Shown: positions 20,878-21,429 of the stretch, in pieces
Layout: each line of letters opens with the position of its first letter
Numbering within the stretch: the first letter of the stretch is position 1
NCBI GenBank assembly: GCA_001953115.1
Contig: LSSL01002112.1
Span: forward strand, 1-21,429
DNA from: Smittium mucronatum
Taxonomy: Eukaryota; Kickxellomycota; Harpellomycetes; Harpellales; Legeriomycetaceae
Direction of reading: 5' to 3'
DNA length: 21,429 bases
The notes under the pieces: generated by a model
Seen by the model: the letters and a program-made list of their open reading frames with translations, nothing else
Told to the model about the DNA's origin: nothing
The model's database searches: none
Translations under genes and position numbers: made by a program

Positions 20878-21429
20878 AAAATTGATTACATATTCATAAT
20901 TTATGGTCACCACCCCCCTTCCCACCATAGGAACATACGCTAAATCTCATCTTTAAAGCTATATAGTTTTAGGAAAACCAAATTGCGATATAATCGAAAA
21001 TTTAAAAAACAATAAGGTATGTTAATATCACCCATCTAATTATATACAACACTCTTTTTCCAAAAAAATATAATCCTCATGAGAAATTTTTTTTTAGAAT
21101 TTTATAAAAAGGCAACTTTACAGCATTTTCTACACCAAAATAATGATTTAATTTAAACAATCTTTTAAGCAAGAAACATATTAAACAAACTTGACATTTT
21201 TCTACTGGATATAAACAAAATTAAAATTTATTTCCCATATTTATGAGCCCTTTTATTCATACAAATGATTTTCTAACCTTAATTTTAACTTCTTTTAAAA
21301 TGATAAATATTGCGGCTTTCTCTGAAAAATCCTTTCGGAAATTGGGAAAACGAGGAATATTTACAAAAGAAAGTTCATTCGAAAAGAAAATCCGTACAGA
21401 AAATAACTATCAGATATTTAAAAAAAAAA

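Larger units (their letters stand above)
16332..21429. other. Gene-poor, repeat-rich AT region up to the window end
   Basis: Apart from the repeats listed separately, I see no gene here. Several frames of 60-106 codons exist (for example 18772-19092 and 17984-18181 on the + strand), but they overlap repeats or are Phe/Ile/Asn/Lys-rich, as expected in AT-rich non-coding DNA. Long T and A runs are common. The window ends in an A run. Confidence 0.5.

Overview
The window looks like an AT-rich nuclear fragment from a fungus. The main evidence is a division-2 (class IV-type) chitin synthase-like gene, together with short GT...AG introns (85, 85, 89 and 151 nt) whose four acceptors all read TAG, and a standard genetic code. 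An early-diverging, AT-rich lineage is possible, but the sequence alone does not allow a closer placement. No tRNA, rRNA or CRISPR array was recognised.

Layout. Two large genes lie on the minus strand. (1) 4113->11: a three-exon gene for a predicted 1288-aa Ser/Asn/Lys-rich, probably disordered protein. It has basic nuclear-localisation-like clusters, five full CDK-consensus sites, a KEN motif and a duplicated acidic GDTTETD motif. The stop lies only 10 nt from the window edge. (2) 12771->8125: a three-exon gene for a predicted 1490-aa chitin synthase-like membrane protein. It keeps the class IV architecture, but every classical catalytic motif is substituted, so it is best read as a pseudoenzyme. 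Its long single-exon core is fully open, which argues against simple gene decay.

Between the two genes (4114-8124) is about 4 kb without a convincing gene. Its strand composition flips: the + strand is purine-rich up to about 5.7 kb and pyrimidine-rich from about 5.8 to 8.1 kb. It also contains a GGAGT-type simple repeat and a short telomere-like (CCCCTAT)3 tract. A divergent non-coding transcript is possible but unproven.

The right-hand 8.6 kb (12772-21429) has no confident gene and looks like a repeat graveyard. I recognise three copies of one roughly 265-270 bp terminal-inverted-repeat (MITE-like) element at 15156-15423, 16061-16331 and 18187-18449. Other contents are short protein-like minus-strand relics (14478-15043 and 15485-15748), a degenerate local duplication (18457-18820), a GTGATTTTGATTT minisatellite (about 19120-19195) with an inverted copy 1.5 kb away, and a large imperfect palindrome (20637-20755). 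The two coding genes show no direct functional link beyond sharing strand and intron style.
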